A stretch of DNA of 64,000 bases, taken from Bugula neritina. Taxonomy: Eukaryota > Bryozoa > Gymnolaemata > Cheilostomatida > Bugulidae. The DNA lies in assembly GCA_964035545.1 (NCBI GenBank), contig OZ037766.1:33149773-33213772 (forward strand). Reading direction: 5' to 3'. This document shows, piece by piece, positions 10,315-23,418 of this stretch (within the stretch, counting starts at the first letter, position 1; the number at the start of each line of letters is the position of its first letter). The translations under genes were made by a program, and so were the position numbers. Under the pieces are notes generated by a model. That model searched no databases, was not told the origin of the DNA, and saw only the letters and a program-made list of their open reading frames with translations.

Positions 10315-13300
10315 CTAAAATATAAAAATTGACATAAAATATTTAACACAAACAGTTCTCACCTAAACAAGAAGTCTACAGGCACAAGACTAGTGAACTT
10401 AACATGTCTAGCAGTTCAACTCGCCTTTAGAGAGAGAGAGTTGTTAGAACCGGTACAGAATATTAGGAAATAAAGTGTTGTGCAGCATGTCAGTTTACCT
10501 GTAGGTGTTTACCTGTAGGTATTTACCTGGTTCATGGTCATACATAACTTTAAATTCAAAAACATCAAAAACTTGGCAATATTAAAATTAAATATGCATC
10601 CAGTTAATCAACATAAAGGATGTGAGAGAAAATGTAAATTTAAATGATGTATCACTGAAAATCAACAAAATAATGACAGTAACTGTGAATAGATTGATGG
10701 TTGCAGCATTGGACTTATCAGTTATTCAATAGTGCAGTGTGTAGTTCCCTGTGCCAGTGGCTGCAAGGTTACTCACACTTTGACCTTGATAAAGGTCGAC
10801 ATAGACAATATGAAATACAATACCATGACACGCCTTGCATCATACCAGTGAAATGCTTAACCTCACAGACAGGGGTGTAACCAAACTATGGCTTTAGGGG
10901 GCAAGTCATAGAGTCTACCATGTTACAGGCAACATGGTAGACTCTATATCTGGTCATTATAAAGAAGTGTAAGTATGTGTAACTTGGCAAGCTGTTAGAA
11001 GTGGTTGTATGATGACAATTGCTACATAAAGGTTGGACTCTGCAGGGGGACATGACTGTGACATTTCAAAGAGAGAGAGAAGGTGCGTTTTTTACTGCTT
11101 TCCTATTCAACACAAACCTCTATTTTTATGAATCAACTGATCCTGATAGCGTAAAAGAGCCAACTACAGCTGGAAAGATGGGATTATGTATGAACAGCAG
11201 GGATAACATTCATAATGCAACACTGAATGTTGTGGCTAATCAATAGGAGATTAAATTACTAAATGTTCAACACCAGGCAGGCTAATGTGGTGTATAATTA
11301 GCTCATGGTTAGTGTTACCCAGTATACTACATAATATGCTGTCAACTATCAGATAGTATGTCATAGTTATGATGTATTACACAGCTGCACCAATACTGGT
11401 AGAATGGTGGTAAGGATTGATTTCAATGTAAATGCATATTTAGCGAAAAAAACTCACAGTGAAATTCAAACATCTTTAAAACTCCTAAAGATAAAAACTC
11501 TGTTTTAAATTTCAAGCTGCAGTTGGCACTCATTTTTCAAGCACTTTAAAAGACAATGAAACTGAGTAAGCATGGAGAATCAAATATAATATATATCAAT
11601 ATCTTGCAGTTCAGTAAATATTTCCTATTTATACTAAAGGCAGGAATAGTAGCTTCACATTAAGCTGGGGTGATAGTGTGTGTTGAATAGAGACTATAGT
11701 TATTAGAGCTGTACTCTAGGGTATTCATTACTTTGTTAGGTGAAACAGACTGAAGCAGCAACAGCAGCAGCAGCAGAGCTATGCTGCTATAGGAATACAA
11801 GAGGCAGTAGTATTATCAGCTTCTAAGTGATGTACTGAAATTTTTTTCCCAGGGATGAAGGCTTGCTTATAGGTGGTTCAATATTACGGAGAATTTTAAA
11901 ACTAAAAGATGTTGGGGAGTGCAAGTGCACCAAAGTACACCTGATATAACCTACATAAAAGAGCCATTATAGAAGCAATAATGTTAGTACTTTGGTGTGT
12001 AATCAAAGGGCAGTGTGGAAGTTGGCATGGCCTGTAGGTATTGACTATCACTTTGATAGAATATGAGTGAGACACCCTGAGTTGTTAGAGTGTTGCTGGT
12101 AGATTGCTGTCAGTTCCCAGTACCACCATATAATACTATTTCTTTCAAATCATGTGTACATCACAGATATTTTATACCATTTATGTATACCTTAACTAGT
12201 CTACAGTATAAACCCAAAAGAAAACCAGGTTTACAAATTAGAATCAGTTATTTCAAATATAACTGGCTAAAATAACCTAATCATTTCTAGAAATGACTGA
12301 GAGGAGATTTCTGATCTTGAACACAGTTAGATTTTATCTAAAATCAAAGCTAAAATCATATGTAATTAAAATAAATAAAATTTATTTTGTCAAAACTTTA
12401 CAGTCTACATAAAGCAGTTTTATAATGTTTCTGTCTTGTACACAAATTTTACAACTTCCACAATGGAAGAGTCTGCAGCTAAAACCCTTTGACCAGAACC
12501 TAGAGTTCTAGCATCTGAATATCTCCCAGGTGATGAACTTTCAACACATACTTAGCAGACTGACTGAATGAGACTCATTTTCAAGTCAACAACCCATCAC
12601 TAGCTGCAATGTAGGTGCATGTGTTCTCAGATAGTAATTGCACTGCTCAGGGGGTTATCTTTATTATTAACACAAATAATTGAAAGATCTAAGTAAATAA
12701 AGTGTGGCATTTTGCAATTAACCAGCATGTCAAGTGTGCATGAAACTTAGGCTAAATAGAGATCAGTATGAGAGGTGTTGCACCTGCCCAGCAAATATTT
12801 CTCTTACGATACAACATTTAGTCTGATCTCCTGACATAAGGTCAAGACTGCCAGGCAGAGTCTTAAATCAGGCTGCCATTAGTTTTCATACAGCATATGA
12901 CTTACAGAGTATTACTTACAAAGTATTACTTACAGAATATCACTTACAGAGTATTACACTGTAAGTTCAAGATCTCACTCAGAGCAGAAGGAAGAGTGAG
13001 TTTTTAGTGAAATAATGGAAGTGTCAAAATGGGTCTCTTGACTTAAAAAAAGAACTTGGCAAACACTTGACTAGTCCGAGTTGGAAACATGCCCGAGTTT
13101 GCATTTACCAATTCTAAAACTAACCAAAATGAACTTATGCTCATGTCTCAGCCCCATTGACTTCAAGAGAGAATTTGAATAAAATCACAGGTTATAGAGC
13201 TAAAAGAGTTTAAATGTTTGCTCTCCACACTTCCTGTAACCAAGCTGTTCTCTAATTCAATTGGAGCACCAAATCAAATGTTACCTATACAGTGACTAAT

Positions 13301-13911
13301 AACTGTGAGTAGATTGGTTAACTCAGTGAACAGGAGTCACTGGTATGACTATGAGTGTGACACTGAGTGCGAGTAGTATTAATTTAGATACTAGCTTGTT
13401 GAAGTTGTAGGGATAATTTATTAATTAAATGAATTAGGTCACAAATATTAATAAATATGAAATGGAATAAGAAAGTGGCCATTGTAATTTAAATTTACCA
13501 ATTAAGTAATACTAAGTCTAACCGTAGAAGAATTGAGTATGTAGCAGCGGAAACATTGCACAGAACGTCTGAAGTAACCCTTATTAAGCTGATACAAATC
13601 TACTTTATAGACTAGATGATTGAAAGAGTAGATTGTTTTAAACTTAAAGTACTAATAGTATAATACTGAATTCGAAAATAAATCAAAATTATTAGCACCT
13701 ACCAAAGCCAACAGTAGCAGCTTACTAAGCTAGATCATGACTCAAAGCTAAGTTTTAGGTCAGCTAATTACAGGCACCTACATAACTAAACTTTTCACCA
13801 TGTGATTATGATTTGACTGCAATATTATTAACAATATTAATTTCAGGTTGAAATTTAGTTTTATATTTACATAATTCAGTTTTACTTCTACTCAACTTTT
13901 AAATAACTTAC
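10315..13911. other. No gene recognised (likely ABCG intron 1)
   Basis: AT-rich unique sequence. It holds a perfect 17-bp hairpin at 10908-10947, a short CAG/CTG run near 11754-11780 and a small TTACAGAGTATTAC repeat near 12901-12960. I saw no credible exon. Confidence 0.5.
10908..10947. other. Perfect 17-bp hairpin with 6-base loop
   Basis: Arms ATAGAGTCTACCATGTT and its complement around loop ACAGGC. Confidence 0.7.
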
Positions 13912-14050
13912 TAAGATGCTTCAGTCTTGCGATGCAGACGAACTCGTAGCCGTCTAGTAATCAGTACTTCAAACAGCAGACGCGTTAAGTAATTAACAAT
14001 GACGGCGTGAGGGCATCGTCCGACTAGCTGCTAGGTTAGCGTTCTACACA
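13912..14050 (-). other. Candidate non-coding first exon of the ABCG gene, with a short upstream ORF
   Basis: The GC content rises locally here. On the minus strand the stretch ends with a strong donor (TTA|GTAAGTT at 13911) and starts about 30 bases below a TATA box. It holds a seven-codon ORF, MPSRRHC, at 14016-13993, which could act as an upstream ORF. The first base is only estimated. Confidence 0.35.
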
Positions 14051-14075
14051 ATAAAAGTCTAGTCGCTTACTACTG

Positions 14076-14083
14076 CTTTTATA
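14076..14083 (-). promoter_or_regulatory. TATA box (TATAAAAG)
   Basis: TATAAAAG on the minus strand in a locally GC-richer stretch, with an E-box (CACGTG) at 14092-14097 just upstream. It is oriented toward the ABCG gene, whose first recognised coding exon is about 4-6 kb downstream. Confidence 0.35.
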
Positions 14084-14159
14084 AGTAGTCGCACGTGCGC
14101 AGCCAGGGGAGTATTATAAACATCGCGTCTAAAGGTAACCTCCGCGCAGTCAATAACCT

Positions 14160-15585
14160 CTCAAACCGATTTGTTATCTACTGTAATTCTTCTAAAATAT
14201 GCTGCTCAATAATAGAGCAAACGTAAATGTTAAGCATGCAACCCGATCAACTTCCATCAGAAGTTTGGCTGCTTTATTACATTACAAATTTTTCATTTGT
14301 AATTTCAAGGTGAATCAAAATTACATGCATAATTGGAAATAGTGACAAAGTCTAGGATTGTGTGCTCCTGACAAAATTGCGTCAGCCTATACTTGTAAAT
14401 ACCTAGACTGTAACTAAGCTAAAATTGCTATAACAGTAACAATGGAGTGAAGGAAATATAGTACCAGGCACTGCTGTTCTAAGAACAAAAAGAGTTAATC
14501 AAATCTGTCACTCAACTCACAGTCACTGGAAGCATTGGCTTCAGGAGCTTTTGATTGAACATATTTTGGTAAACAATTTAGTGAACGCTTTATGCTTGCA
14601 GATATTACGGTATATACGGTGCCTGCCATCTGCCAATCAAAAGCTAAACACGTTAGCTAATAGTAAGTAATAGCTTAAACCAACTACTACGCAGCAAACT
14701 AGAACCAGAAGTAGAGATTAGAGAATCTCAGGAAAGGCATTGTGTAGCCCAAAAGTTGCTTGCTTTAACTATTAGTTTATTATTTAGTAGCCAGTCAAAG
14801 ATACTTTTATCATAGTGACTCTACACACTTACTTAGTCCTAATTTAAGTTGTCAACTTACTCAGTACGTTGAAAATAACTCCACACGGACTGCTTCTCTT
14901 GAGTTTAGAATACTGAATACAAACATTTGAGTAGTTTCTGCCTTTATGGAGTAGTTATTGCACCATAATAGGCACATAATGCCCATCCTATCAGCTTTGG
15001 GAGTAAACACACCTGTCCATCCAATCAAATGCCTTTCCTTGCAGTTACTGGCGCAATATTACAGCTGCAGACGTGATAAGATTTATGTTAGCACATGTCC
15101 ACTTGTCAAGCTGACTTTAAAGAAGTAGGACACCGGCACTGACAGTGTCTATTTTTAACAACTACCTTCAGGGTCAGTAGCTTGCTTTAATAGACCAATT
15201 ACTAATGACGTTAGATATCACGTGACTCAAGTCTGGTAACCTTATTAATGTTTCACTGTGTATTATAATGGTACCAGCTTAATGCGAGGAGAATATCACA
15301 TTTATTATAAAATATCATTGCTTCAAAATTCGTTTGTACTCTGCAAAGAGTTTGGTAAAATATTGTAATGGTAGTCTCTACTTTCTAATAACCTAATTTC
15401 TTTTCATATTATATACATGGAATATTTATTGGGAGTGAAAACATCAATTATTACACAAAACCCTTTATGAGAAGTTTTACTAGAGCGCAGGCTCTGTCGT
15501 AGAAACATCAGTGATCGATGACAGAGTTTACGCAACAAGAGAACAGGGATTATCTCCAGCAAACTAATAATTATATATATATACA
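14160..15585. other. No gene recognised
   Basis: AT-rich unique sequence upstream of the candidate ABCG promoter. No conserved coding motif seen on either strand. Confidence 0.5.
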
Positions 15586-15993
15586 TATAATATACTATAC
15601 AATAATACACACTATACAATAATACACACTATACAATAATACACACTATACAATAATATACAATAATACACACTACACAATAATACACACTATACAATAA
15701 TATACACTATGCAATAATATACAATAATACACACTACACAATAATACACACTATACAATAATACACACTATACAATAATATACAATAATACACACTATAC
15801 AATAATACACACTATACAATAATATACAATAATGCACACTATACAATAATACACACTATACAATAATATACAATAATACACACTATACAATAATACACAC
15901 TATACAATAATATACAATAATACACACTATACAATAATACACACTATACTATAATACACACTATACAATAATACACACTATACAATAATACAC
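15586..15993. repeat. 10/15-bp repeat (ACACTATACAATAAT)
   Basis: Alternating 15-bp ACACTATACAATAAT and 10-bp ATACAATAAT words over about 400 bp. Confidence 0.95.
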
Positions 15994-16930
15994 AACAGTT
16001 CCTATTGTGTACCAGACTAACCACGTTGTGTCAATTGCTCAAACTCTACTGAAAGCTGCATGCCACTGTAAAGGTTATCCTTCATCTTGTTACACCACCC
16101 TATTCTTTTCTAAATATTATGTCCCAATAGCCTTATTTATATCCAAAACATCTATAAATTCCGGCTTCCACAATATGATTGCTAAATAATGTAAGCTAGA
16201 CAAAGTTGTGAAACACATGCATCAGTTATTTTTAGAAAGAAGAAATTATTGCATTCCATTGCATACATGTAGTTATGGATATTCTAATACTAACATTTAT
16301 AGAGCCAAGCTTTGTCTATGCCAGTCAATAATGTGTGTGATAACCGTTTGTATGTTGAGTATACATTCTGAGGCTATAGCCCAGTTTCTACCAATCTGAT
16401 TCTAAAGCCAAATGAGTTCATTACAACTTGCAGCAACTCTAATGGCTTTCATATACTCAAATCCTGATACCGAGAAGTCTGCGTTGGTGGGATAACTTCA
16501 CTGAAACCTCAACTAACAGTTTTGCTAAGCACATGCCTGCACAAAGCTTATGTTTGTAGTTGCAAATGTAGGCTAAACTCCTCTGTTTTTGTTAGCTGTG
16601 CACATCAAGTTACCACAGGTCAAGAGTTCATGTCTGTGACAGAAGTTGCAATAACCATTGAGTTAGTGTTGGTTCTTGGTTAAATACTTCAATTAGGCGA
16701 GAGATGTAAGCAACCGTCTTCTATTTTATTTCTTGTTCAGGATCGTAGGCTATAGAACTTGGTTTGTTATCTAAAACAATACAGAAGTCCAGTAAACACA
16801 CTAGAAACAAAATCTCAGCTAAGTGTTGCTGTGTTGATGTCCACTTGCCAATTCTATTTTTATCATTTAGTACTTTGACTTCGTCTGCTTGAAGCCAAGA
16901 ACGTTGACAGCTCGAGCATTGAGGGTAGAG
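15994..16930. other. No gene recognised
   Basis: Unique AT-rich sequence. Short open frames on both strands show no family motif. Confidence 0.45.
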
Positions 16931-16934
16931 CTGT

Positions 16935-17158
16935 TCTGTGTATGTCACATAGGAAGGACAACTCTATGTGTGTCACACAGGAAGGAAAAATCTATGTGTG
17001 TCACATAGGAAATATAACCCTGTGTATGTCACATAGGAAATATAACCCTGTGTATGTCACATAGGAAGAAAAACTCTGTGTGTCACAGAGGGAGGATAAC
17101 TCTGTGTATGTCACACAGGAAGGACAACTCTATGTGTGTCACACAGGAAGGAAAACTC
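16935..17158. repeat. About 26-bp repeat (TGTGTGTCACATAGGAAGGA)
   Basis: Eight to nine diverged copies with TCACATAGGAA or TCACACAGGAA cores. Confidence 0.88.
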
Positions 17159-17490
17159 TGCATTAAAACTTTTGTAGGCTTCAATGATTCTTGTATATTA
17201 TTTGTTTTTGTCTTTTAGCAGGCAGGAATCAGTGACATCACATGACATTGTAAAAGATATGGTTTCTGGAAGACACAACTTTTATATAAACCTTTAAAGC
17301 ACAAGACAATGATAATTCTAATGATATGCCACATACATAGAAGTAATGCTAGCTTGCCGGGTTTTAGGTATGTTGCTAGCTAGAGAGTTGCTATGCATCC
17401 CTTTACATGTTCAAATGGTTTATTACAAGCTATGTTACTGACTAGGAGGTGAAATCGTCTGCACCAGGAGTAGAGTTAAGCTAGTGGACA

Positions 17491-17527
17491 GCAGCAGCAG
17501 CAGCAGCAGCAGCAGCAATAGCAGCAT
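17491..17527. repeat. CAG/CTG trinucleotide repeat
   Basis: Nine to ten CAG units with one AAT AG interruption, then GCAGCATG. Not in a recognised exon. Confidence 0.9.
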
Positions 17528-17639
17528 GCCAGATTGTAAGATTTGTATAAACAAGTGATGTGTACAGTGAAATTCTGTAGTGATAGTAAATAATATGAGA
17601 CATAAAGTAATCTGAAATATAGATTACTTCTGTAATGCT

Positions 17640-17790
17640 CAGTAATTTTTATATATAGCCTAGTGTATGATGTATATAATATCATATATAATATAATATA
17701 ATGTATATAATATATAGTGTATAATGTATATAAAATGATATATAATATAATATAATGTATATATTATATAGTGTGTAATGTACGCAGAAA
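17640..17790. repeat. ATATAATGTATA low-complexity tract
   Basis: Diverged tandem copies of TATAATATAATATAATGTAT. Confidence 0.75.
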
Positions 17791-17799
17791 ACACTAAAC

Positions 17800-20700
17800 A
17801 ATATAAAAACCAAGTTTATTTCTCACTCAGAGCATATAAAGTTAGTGAAACATAATAATAATATTACAAGAGTGTTCAGAGTTGCTCGAGTTGTCAATTA
17901 TATAACCTCCAGCCTTGACCTCCTAGACACCCTGAACTGTCAGCTGACACACAAAAGTATATTTTTATACTTCAGGCAAATTAAGGAACACACCAAACAT
18001 TATTCTATAAATTTTGACTGCTTATGTAACATTAAAAAGTAGGCTTCAAAATATTTTTTTGTATTGTATGTAATTTACATAATTTGTGTTACCAGGATGC
18101 AGCTGGTTGTTATGTTACCTTTAGAGATTGTCATAAACTGGACAGTAGCTGTCTACACAGTATTTGCTGACCAGTACAGATATGATGCTCATGTTTATAC
18201 TGTAGAAGTAACCTACTTCACCAGAACTTGTACTCTATATAAATATTATACGCCACCTGGCGCTACAATGTAGGCTAATTGAGAAAATACTGTATATTAT
18301 GTACATATTGGTTTACTATATAAACCTCATTAATTTGTTCTGCTGATAGTATAAATATTGTGTATGAACAAAGGGGACATTAGCACCTGCTAAAGTGTAG
18401 AAATTGTATTTGTGTAGTTAGGTTTTAATGCTTTTACGCAAAAACAGAGTATTTCATGAAAGTTATTTTTGACTTATCTGGTTTATCAACCGTGACGTAA
18501 TGCAAACAGGTTCTACACTGAAACAAAGCGATTTAGTAGTAGAACAGGAAATGACCTTTACTATGTGTCTCGTCTGGCAAGAGAAAGTCTCTCCGGAAAT
18601 CACTTGCTTACTTGTACCGAGCAAAATATTAGTCTTATGGGCTACAGGCATATCTCCGTACTCAGACTACGATCTGTTCTTTACACTAGATTTATGTTCT
18701 TTTGATTCAGCAATCTGTTTAAATATTCCATAGTTAGAACACCACAAATTAATGTCACAGCCTTTTCTATATATTAACCAAACTTTCATTAACTTTTTTA
18801 TGACATTTAAACATTTTCAATTTTCACTTGTTGAGTGTTTGATTTGTTTTTCTTAAAATGTGAGTACGTGCATACTTAATGCATTGATTCTAGCTCAGCT
18901 ATAAAATTCACCTATAAAATCATTTTATTATACTAATAATAAGCTGTGCTTTGGCCATATTGTCTAGATCACAATTCTATAATAATTATGTTATTGTTTA
19001 CTTTTGAATAAAATACTTATATTATACAGCCTATTATAAACTTGTTACATGAATCCAATGTAACATGCCGGAAAGAGTATGAAGTTGAACAAGTGTTGCA
19101 GTAGAACTTGATATCATGACTTCGAAATAGCCGACACCTTTGAAATCAGTGAAATTAGATGAAAGCAATATTCTATCAACCATCCGCAATATGAAGTTCA
19201 CAGGCCACGCTTGATATTATAAACTTATAACTAATTCATTCACTGGGAAGCCATGTGCTGTAAACTTTGTAGTTATTACGTCTTGTCATGAGAAAAGTCA
19301 CGGTAGGTTGTAGAATGAGTTCAATGTTGAGTCTTTCAGAAATTTGAGTTCTGAGCTTGTAAATTTGTTATGAGTTGAGTAGAGTTGGTTTGAAACTTCT
19401 GAGCAAGATTTCTTTTTTTCCCTTATATAAAATAATAATACTACATAGTAGAATATGAGTATGAAATGATAATACTATACATAGTAGACTATGAGTATGA
19501 AATGCAAGCGTAAGATTTACAAAACTGATCATCTAAAATCTACTTTAAAATATTTATTATGTTTTTAGTTAGCAACAATTTGTTTGTGAATCAGTGAAAT
19601 ATAAATGAATATCAATCAGAGAGGATGTTTAAGGTTAAAGTTGCTTTAGATGTCAATGTGTTATGATAGATGGGTGCTGAGTTGAGGGATAGGTGGGAAA
19701 TCCTAATGGCTGGATGCCAAGCAAGTGTGAAAAGCACAACCTATTTGCTTTCTGGACAGCAACGTGACATAAATGTGTGTTGAGAACATCTTTGAACACC
19801 CCTATGGTTAGTCAAACATTATGCCTAAGCAAATACAGTACAACTTAATAGACACTGCCACTCTGTCCACATGTTCAAGGAGCACCTGGTAAAGTCAAGA
19901 GGTAACGCACTGGGTGTCTATAGTCACTCAAACAGCTCAAGTGAAGCAGCCACAATGTCTTATTGCAACCTATTCAATGACAGGGTTCTGTGATGAAATC
20001 TGGGGAGATTAATAACAGAACTTTAATAATACCTATAATTTATTTTATTTCGCAACAAATATTTTAAAAGCAGTTTGAATTTAAATTCATTATTGTTTTC
20101 CATGAAAAAATTGTAGTTTATGGAGTTGTGTGCTTTTCTTTGTTTAAGGATTTCCTTGCCTGTTGCAGCAAACCTCATTTGATGATCACTCAAAAGATAA
20201 CTCTTCGTGAATGATTTGATAAAATCTCCTATTGCGTGTTGCAGTAATTGTGCAAGATGTATTATTATTATTTAGAAAGAATTGTAATATATTTGGCGTG
20301 CTAATCAGCGAATTGAGCAAAGAGTAAGTGGCAACACTATACTCATATGATAGAGTATAGTGTTATGATATGATAGATAAGACAATTCCAGTAGTTATTA
20401 TGATCCTTTTGACTAATAATTTTTGATGTAATTTTCTCACTCATTGAAATTTGTCGAGTTACTGTGATTTCCTTCATTTTGGCGGTTACACTGGAAACAG
20501 TGATAGAGTAGAGTAGCTCCTTAATAGACAAAAGTTCACTCTTTGTAAGCCAGAGTTTTTAATTGATTATTTTGAGCTGTGCATTCAAACACATTTAGTT
20601 CATTCGAAATAATATTACACTCTGTAATAATGCACTCTGTAATACACTATATATTTACTCTATAATTCACTCTTAATATACTCTATGCATACTCTATATA

Positions 20701-21240
20701 TCATATATGCTATAGAATTCACTTTATGTTATACACGTATATACTTTATAGTACTACTCTACAATTTTGTAGAATAGTTTGCAAATCCTTTAGTAAAAAC
20801 ACATAAAATTAATATTATTTTTTAAGAACATGAAAGCTTTCAACTAAATTATGTTTATACAGTTTTGAAAAAAATATTTTTTAAAATGCAACATATAATT
20901 ATACCTGATTTATATGCAAAGTAGATCAAAAGTATAATGTCAAGAAAACAGAAAATAAGAGCTACACATTGGGTCAAGATTGAAATGACATGCTAGGAAT
21001 GGTGACGTCTATATGATGATCAATATTTCAACTCATTTTCAGTTAGCAGAATTGTTAAACTGTAACAGACAGTATAATGCATAAAACTGAATTTATGAAA
21101 ATAAATGTTATATTTGGACAAAAATATTCCATTTATGTAACTTTATAGTTCGTTCAATTAATTTACAGGGGCCAACGTATTTCATCCATTTTATTTCCTA
21201 ACGTACTAATTACAAGTATGGTAGAAAATAAACACGTGAT
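17800..21240. other. No gene recognised
   Basis: AT-rich unique sequence. An open frame at 18500-18733 (77 codons) has no recognisable motif and no supporting context. A 12-bp hairpin (AACACTATACTC arms) lies near 20333-20364. Confidence 0.45.
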
Positions 21241-21242
21241 AA

Positions 21243-21475
21243 ATGATAAGCATGTCAATATATAATATATTGTATCACCTACTGATAAGCATGTCAATAT
21301 ATAATATATTGTATCATCTACTGATAAGCATGTCAATATATAATATATTGTATCATCTACTGATAAGCATGTCAATATATAATATATTGTATCATCTACT
21401 GATAAGCATGTCAATATATAATATATTGTATCATCTACTGATAAGCATGTCAATATATAATATATTGTATCATCT
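21243..21475. repeat. 39-bp minisatellite, six near-identical copies
   Basis: Unit begins TGATAAGCATGTCAATATAT and ends GTATCATCTAC; copies differ at only a few bases. Confidence 0.97.
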
Positions 21476-21537
21476 TGTTGGGTTAAACCGGCAACTTCTC
21501 AGCTGATAAAGACAGTCTGTGAACATATTAGTTATAA

Positions 21538-21540
<3 letters not shown>

Positions 21541-21614
<74 letters not shown>
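21541..21614. repeat. (TA)n tract, left of the palindrome
   Basis: Uninterrupted TA dinucleotides directly abutting the palindrome's left end. Confidence 0.98.
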
Positions 21615-21619
<5 letters not shown>

Positions 21620-21647
21620 GAAGAAGTAAAATGAGATTTGATTAATA

Positions 21648-21716
21648 TAATGGCATTTATTACTAGTAGTTTCGTACACAAGAACAATGTGCACTCGTCA
21701 GATAAATTAGCCACTA
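21648..21716 (-). ncRNA. Type I hammerhead ribozyme, minus strand
   Basis: Mirror copy of the plus-strand ribozyme. Core CUGACGA lies at 21701-21695 and the predicted cleavage is after 21661. The only difference is in loop II (UUGUUCU), so all stems and core bases are kept. Confidence 0.82.
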
Positions 21717-21783
21717 GTGGCTAATTTATCTGACGAGTGCACATCGTTCTTGTGTACGAAACTACTAGTAATAAATGCCATTA
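21715..21783 (+). ncRNA. Type I hammerhead ribozyme, plus strand
   Basis: Core CUGACGA at 21730-21736 and GAAA at 21758-21761. Stem II is GUGCACA (21737-21743) with UGUGUAC (21751-21757) and loop UCGUUCU. Stem III is ACU/AGU (21761-21763, 21767-21769) with a 3-base loop. The cleavage site is GUA, after 21770. Stem I is UUUAU (21725-21729) with AUAAA (21771-21775), then an internal loop UAA/U, then UAGUGGC (21715-21721) with GCCAUUA (21777-21783). All conserved core bases are present, including G10.1-C11.1 and A15.1-U16.1. A very short stem III is typical of animal retroelement hammerheads. Confidence 0.85.
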
Positions 21784-21875
21784 TATTAATCAAATCTCAT
21801 TTTACTTCTTCTAATGTTTATGCTCTAGATTTATTTCTATAGAGCACTCTAGTAACGTTTTATAAACACTCATTT

Positions 21876-22021
<146 letters not shown>

Positions 22022-22534
22022 CCACAAGCCGAAAGGGGTGCATGTAGAAAAATTATATGTACAAAGAAGTTGTATTCTCTTGGACACCTAACTATTTTCT
22101 GAATGCAACTACTCAACAATAATGAAGATTTAAATAAACTCAGTTAGTGAAAATAGAGCCAAATGATTAAATGCTAATTGATTTGTTTAAGTTTTATTAC
22201 AAAATACAAACAATATCTTCAAAGAAATGTGTTTGTCAAGTTATAATGAATGTGCGTATCTAAGCTAGCAGGATATAAACATGGTACATCCACTTTGTAG
22301 TGTGCCTTGGTACTAATGCTTTTATACCTCTGGAAGATTGCATAAGAAGGCTTTCAGTCTATAATTTTCTATCTAAAGGAAAAAATCCAGCAATACAATT
22401 GAGAGTTGTTCCCACATATTCCAGAAACAAAACTAGCTCAATGAAGGAATAACGAAAGCCATCTCTAAAGGGTGCCTACATATGACAAAGGAAAATTGAT
22501 AACGTCATAAATCTAAGAAAAGCTATAGTTCGTT

Positions 22535-23068
22535 TACCAGTACCACATACTAGTGCCACATACCAGTACCACATACTAGTACCACATACCAGTACCACAT
22601 ACTAGTGCCACATACTAGTACCACATACCAGTACCACATACCAGTACCACATACTAGTACTGCATACTAGTACCACATACCAGTACCACATACCAGTACC
22701 ACATACTAGTACCCCATACCAGTACCACATACCAGTACCACATACCAGTATCACATACCAGTACCACATATTAGTACCCCATACCAGTACCACATACCAG
22801 TACCACATACCAGTACCACATACCAGTACCACATACCAGTACCACATACTAGTACTGCATACTAGTACCACATACCAGTACCACATACCAGTACCACATA
22901 CCAGTACCACATACCAGTACCACATACTAGTGCCACACACCAGTACCACATACCAGTACCACATACCAGTACCACATACCAGTACCACATACCAGTACCA
23001 CATACCAGTACCACATACCAGTACCACATACCAGTACCACATACCAGTACCACATACCAGTACCACAT
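22535..23068. repeat. 13-bp minisatellite (CAGTACCACATAC), about 41 copies
   Basis: Because 13 is not a multiple of three, a 39-bp frame cycle leaves every frame open (the Trp/Tyr/Cys-rich translations). This is not coding evidence. The right end is the most homogeneous. Confidence 0.97.
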
Positions 23069-23418
23069 GCAAAGTTCATATGAAAGCTAAACCATGTAGT
23101 CTTTATTTAACTGTTCCCTACATTGAGTGGAGAGGAGGGGGTCATAGGTAACGCAAAAATAATAATTAAACACTTGAAGCTTTTTTAATTGTAACAGTAT
23201 ATAATAACTTGCTTATAGCTACATTCTATAGACTTGTTAGTTTATATGCATTTTATATAGTATTTTCCTTGTACTCTATGTATGTTGTACGTTGCTATAT
23301 ATAATTTATAAACTTTAGATATTTTTTTATATATTTTGTATATTGCATATATTGCATATTATATATCCATTACCATTGAAAACAAAGAATTGATGTGGTG
23401 AATCGCTCGTCTGCCTGT

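Larger units (their letters stand above)
21616..21815. mobile_element. 200-bp palindromic element with a hammerhead ribozyme on each strand
   Basis: Arms 21616-21715 and 21716-21815 are inverted copies that differ at one base (21686 against 21745). There is no spacer; the centre is CCACTAGTGG. Each arm contains a complete hammerhead ribozyme pointing outward from the centre. The element sits in (TA)n sequence. Hammerheads of this type I form are known from Penelope-like retroelements and retrozymes of animals, so a rearranged fragment of such an element is the likeliest origin, but no reverse transcriptase is visible nearby. Confidence 0.85.

Noticed and set aside
11019-11246. 75-codon plus-strand frame
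   Set aside because: No recognisable motif; sits in presumed ABCG intron.
18500-18733. 77-codon plus-strand frame
   Set aside because: No family motif, no splice context, length possible by chance; not annotated as a gene.
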